A DNA stretch of 6,737 nt from Verrucomicrobiota bacterium (lineage in GTDB: Bacteria > Verrucomicrobiota > Verrucomicrobiia > Chthoniobacterales > UBA10450): contig QHNF01000030.1 of the NCBI GenBank assembly GCA_003218345.1, forward strand, positions 1-6,737, in the 5' to 3' direction. Made by a program: the position numbers and the translations under genes. The notes below the pieces were generated by a model. The model made no database searches. It saw nothing but the letters and a program-made list of their open reading frames with translations, and was not told where the DNA came from. Of this stretch, positions 6,439-6,737 are shown piece after piece (position 1 is the stretch's first letter; each line of letters starts with the position of its first letter).

Positions 6439-6737
6439 TCATCCCTGTTGCGCTGTAGCTATCGCCTGCCTCAAAGGTTCCAAACTCACTCTGCTTGCCC
6501 CGGTAAAGGGATGGTCGAGCACGTAGATCAAAAACAAAATCGACGTGATCATGACCGTGAGGGTAGTGGTAATCAGGTATTGCGCCCTGATGTTTTTCAT
6601 TCCGAAGAAAAATGTATAGGACACCGCGAATACGCCGCCAACAAGTATGACCAACCAGATAACTGGCGGCACGGTATCGTTCCCCGCAAATATTCTCATT
6701 CGGCGATACTGAGCCAGGTTGTTCACACATCGCAGCG
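6439..6737 (-). CDS. DUF4239 (bestrophin-like) membrane protein, C-terminal part (5' end outside the window)
   Basis: The frame is open from the right edge of the window to TGA at 6439-6441, about 98 visible residues. It begins inside NNLAQYRRMRIFAGNDTVPP, matching the conserved RR.R......G.P..W segment of DUF4239 proteins, which are usually about 250 residues long with four membrane helices. Two hydrophobic segments follow: VIWLVILVGGVFAVSYTFFFG and ITTTLTVMITSILFLIYVL. Then comes LDHPFTGASRVSLEPLRQAI, the LD.PF.G...V.P..F signature of the family C-terminus. The GTG at 6726 is internal rather than a start, because the conserved region runs upstream of it. Location is the inner membrane; function is unknown, though the family is distantly related to bestrophin channels. 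The gene converges with the DUF3008 gene across 39 bases with no obvious terminator hairpin. Confidence 0.85.
   Translation of the reverse strand, partial: LRCVNNLAQYRRMRIFAGNDTVPPVIWLVILVGGVFAVSYTFFFGMKNIRAQYLITTTLTVMITSILFLIYVLDHPFTGASRVSLEPLRQAIATAQQG

Noticed and set aside
6146..6730. Minus-strand open frame of 194 codons
   Set aside because: It covers both the DUF3008 gene and the DUF4239 gene in other frames; both of those show clear family signatures and this one shows none.
1..6737. tRNA, rRNA, CRISPR arrays and strong rho-independent terminators
   Set aside because: No cloverleaf-like sequence, regularly spaced repeats, or GC hairpin followed by a T-run was seen in the intergenic stretches.

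Overview
The window is a piece of a bacterial chromosome with mid-range GC and tightly packed genes. It holds two edge-truncated membrane-protein genes, two TPR-protein genes, a small basic DUF3008-type protein, and a two-gene cassette in the middle that looks accessory. No gene here is a taxonomic marker. The mix of APC permease, large single-pass TPR protein, DUF3008 and DUF4239 would fit a soil or aquatic Verrucomicrobia- or Acidobacteria-like genome, but that is only an inference.

Layout. 1-482 (+): the last third of an APC-superfamily amino acid permease, cut by the window edge. 483-816: a 334-base gap with no convincing gene and one weak -10-like box. 817-3069 (+): a 750-residue membrane-anchored TPR protein. 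3098-3907 (+): a fold-type II PLP-dependent enzyme, 28 bases downstream. About 3900-5078 (+): a SAM-dependent amino-methyltransferase with a SPPYF motif, overlapping the end of the PLP gene. 5062-6054 (-): a 330-residue soluble TPR protein, tail-to-tail with the methyltransferase and overlapping it by 17 bases. 6055-6210: a divergent intergenic region with an inverted-repeat cluster. 6211-6399 (+): the DUF3008-like protein. 6439-6737 (-): the C-terminal part of a DUF4239 (bestrophin-like) membrane protein, cut by the window edge.

The centre of interest is the PLP enzyme-methyltransferase pair. From memory of the families, the PLP protein resembles the phage/mobile-element group often labelled PLP-dependent lyase/thiolase, and the methyltransferase resembles the group that accompanies it. 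The methyltransferase has motif I (DFSAGYGG), then a SPPYF catalytic motif, and a separate N-terminal domain. An amino-acid-handling enzyme translationally linked to a probable nucleic-acid methyltransferase suggests an uncharacterised base-modification or hypermodification system; this is inference, not proof.

A second unexpected signal is that the two TPR proteins on either side of the pair appear homologous and collinear (shared NARG[YF], KEAI..LQ.A and PN landmarks). The minus-strand protein looks like a soluble version of the larger one without its membrane anchor and N-terminal domain. The pair is therefore bracketed by relatives on opposite strands. Whether the TPR proteins work with the pair or merely mark a duplicated locus cannot be settled from this sequence.
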